The notes below the pieces were generated by a model, which was not told where the DNA came from, ran no database searches, and saw nothing but the letters and a program-made list of their open reading frames with translations. A DNA stretch of 7,037 bases from an uncultured Rhodobacterales bacterium (GTDB taxonomy: Bacteria > Pseudomonadota > Alphaproteobacteria > Rhodobacterales > Rhodobacteraceae): NCBI GenBank assembly GCA_937901055.1, contig CALCGO010000512.1:1-7037 (forward strand), read 5' to 3'. This document shows positions 6,107 through 7,037 of this stretch, in pieces. Every line of letters begins with the position of its first letter. The stretch's first letter is position 1. Both the position numbers and the translations under genes were made by a program.

Positions 6107-6113
6107 ATTACCT

Positions 6114-6878
6114 ATGCAGGGCTGGAAAATATTTAAGCATTCATTCACGCAAATTTTCGCAAACTTAGCCGCCGCCGTCCGAATATCGGCGGTTCTGTTT
6201 CTTGTGTCCATTGTTGCCAGTCAATTCTGGGTGAACTCGGTGGGCGACAGTATGTATGATGGGACGTGGGTTACGAACGGCGGGGTATGGGGGCTCTATT
6301 CGTTAATGATGATCGTATCTACAATCGTGGGTTTGTGGATCGCGGTAGCTTGGCACCGGTTTATTTTGACTGGGGAAATTGCTGATGGCTGGTTTCCCAA
6401 GCTGCACATAGCAAGAATGTGGAGCTATTTCTTACGCGGGTTGCTTGTATTTATCGTCTGTGTTTTTCCGGTCAGTATTGTTCTTGGCATAGCGCTCGCA
6501 ATATTAGGCGCACTATTCTCAAATTCTTCGGCGTTAGTTGGGCTGGCATGGTTGGTGCCGGTGTTGGTGATGATACCGATTTTTGTAATCAGCATTCGGA
6601 TCAGCACAATACTACCCGCCGCAGCTTTGGGAAAAGCACTGTCGTTGAGGGAGGCGTGGAGAAGTACAAAGGGATCAACGGGTGCGATTATCGTGATAGT
6701 GCTGATCTTTGGTCTTCTCTACACACCTGCAATCCTGTTGCAGCCCCTGATCATTGCTTCCAGCGCTTTTTCCTTCATCTGGAACATCACCTTTGGATGG
6801 GTGATGACCATGCTCGGCATCAGCCTTCTAACCACTTTTTACGGGCATTACGTCGAAGGTCGTGCCCTGAATGATTAA
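6114..6878 (+). CDS. Polytopic inner-membrane protein of unknown function
   Basis: 254 residues with about six hydrophobic spans, near 24-41, 60-80, 105-134 (long, may be one or two helices), 140-161, 188-215 and 219-245. Loops carry recognisable conserved-looking motifs: AWHRFILTGE (79-88) and RISTILPAAALGKALSLREAWRSTKG (162-187). The second, in particular R-x-S-x-x-LPA-A-x-G-x-x-x-S-x-x-EAW-x-x-T, resembles the YciC / glycerophosphodiester-phosphodiesterase membrane-domain superfamily, but this is recall and no catalytic domain is attached. There is no cleavable signal peptide. The product may be a membrane organiser or unknown transporter-like protein. The gene has a good RBS and a CtrA-type box upstream, and converges on amt with a 12-bp gap. 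AT content is higher than in mfd. Confidence 0.85.
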   Translation: MQGWKIFKHSFTQIFANLAAAVRISAVLFLVSIVASQFWVNSVGDSMYDGTWVTNGGVWGLYSLMMIVSTIVGLWIAVAWHRFILTGEIADGWFPKLHIARMWSYFLRGLLVFIVCVFPVSIVLGIALAILGALFSNSSALVGLAWLVPVLVMIPIFVISIRISTILPAAALGKALSLREAWRSTKGSTGAIIVIVLIFGLLYTPAILLQPLIIASSAFSFIWNITFGWVMTMLGISLLTTFYGHYVEGRALND

Positions 6879-6886
6879 GCTTTGTT

Positions 6887-6913
6887 GGGCTTATGAGGTG
6901 AAGTCATAAGCCC
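6887..6913. terminator. Perfect 10-bp palindromic hairpin between convergent genes
   Basis: GGGCTTATGA (6887-6896) and TCATAAGCCC (6904-6913) form a perfect 10-bp stem with a 7-nt loop. It is readable on both strands, 8 nt past the membrane protein stop, and overlaps the final seven codons and stop of amt. No T-run follows on either side. Position and symmetry fit a bidirectional terminator shared by the two converging genes. Confidence 0.55.
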
Positions 6914-7037
6914 GCTCGCCGTGCGAAGCCAGATCTAGACCCGTGAATTCGTCTTCGATACTGACGCGGATCGGGAAGATCAAACCTGTTACCTTCACGA
7001 GAATAACCGACATTACGACAGTGAATATACCGACGAT
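6891..7037 (-). CDS. amt: Ammonium transporter Amt, C-terminal 48 residues only
   Basis: Read on the minus strand from the window edge, the frame is open for 48 codons to TAA (6893-6891). It begins IVGIFTVVMSVILVKVTGLIFPIRVS, the end of the last membrane helix, and continues with the cytoplasmic tail IEDEFTGLDLASHGERAYDF. The EDE-x-x-GLD-x-x-x-HGE-x-AY tail is the hallmark of Amt/MEP ammonium channels and in the family is the part contacted by the PII protein GlnK. The 5' ~90% of the gene lies beyond the window. It is convergent with the membrane protein gene, and its last codons form one arm and loop of a palindromic hairpin. A C-terminal fragment cannot separate Amt from AmtB subtypes. Confidence 0.93.
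   Translation of the reverse strand: MVGIFTVVMSVILVKVTGLIFPIRVSIEDEFTGLDLASHGERAYDFTS

Noticed and set aside
1..7037. Mobile element, CRISPR array, tRNA/rRNA or defence system
   Set aside because: No transposase, integrase, terminal inverted repeats, regular repeat-spacer array, RNA gene sequence or defence-type nuclease was found on either strand.

Overview
The window looks like ordinary chromosome from an alphaproteobacterium, most likely Rhodobacterales (roseobacter group). This rests on the family character of the Mfd, Hpt, COQ10/RatA and Amt products, the moderate GC content, and two full CtrA-type boxes (TTAA-N7-TTAAC). The assignment comes from reading the proteins, not from a database search.

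Layout, left to right. Positions 1-2934 (+) hold the C-terminal ~85% of mfd, the transcription-repair coupling factor, whose start lies upstream of the window. Positions 3063-3692 (+) encode a TetR-family regulator, followed after 32 bp by an SRPBCC (START-like) protein at 3725-4171 (+); they look like a small two-gene operon with a candidate operator and a possibly leaderless promoter in front. Positions 4315-4779 (+) encode a small four-helix membrane protein resembling the DUF4149/TMEM205 group. A 156-bp convergent gap (4780-4935) is rich in short repeats and ends in a CtrA-type box. Positions 4936-5475 (-) encode hypoxanthine phosphoribosyltransferase (hpt), divergent from 5580-6032 (+), a COQ10/RatA-type SRPBCC protein. 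Positions 6114-6878 (+) encode an unrecognised polytopic membrane protein with a second CtrA-type box just upstream. Positions 6891-7037 (-) hold the last 48 codons of an ammonium transporter (amt), convergent with the membrane protein and separated from it by 12 bp.

Functionally this is a mix of housekeeping genes (repair, purine salvage, quinone-related lipid binding, ammonium uptake) and one small regulatory/accessory pair (tetR-SRPBCC). I see no phage, transposon, CRISPR, tRNA or rRNA, and no clear new multi-gene system. The most interesting signals are non-coding: two CtrA-type boxes, a repeat cluster with DnaA-box-like elements at 4811-4936, the tetR promoter/operator, and a run of U-less hairpins lying at or just after stop codons.
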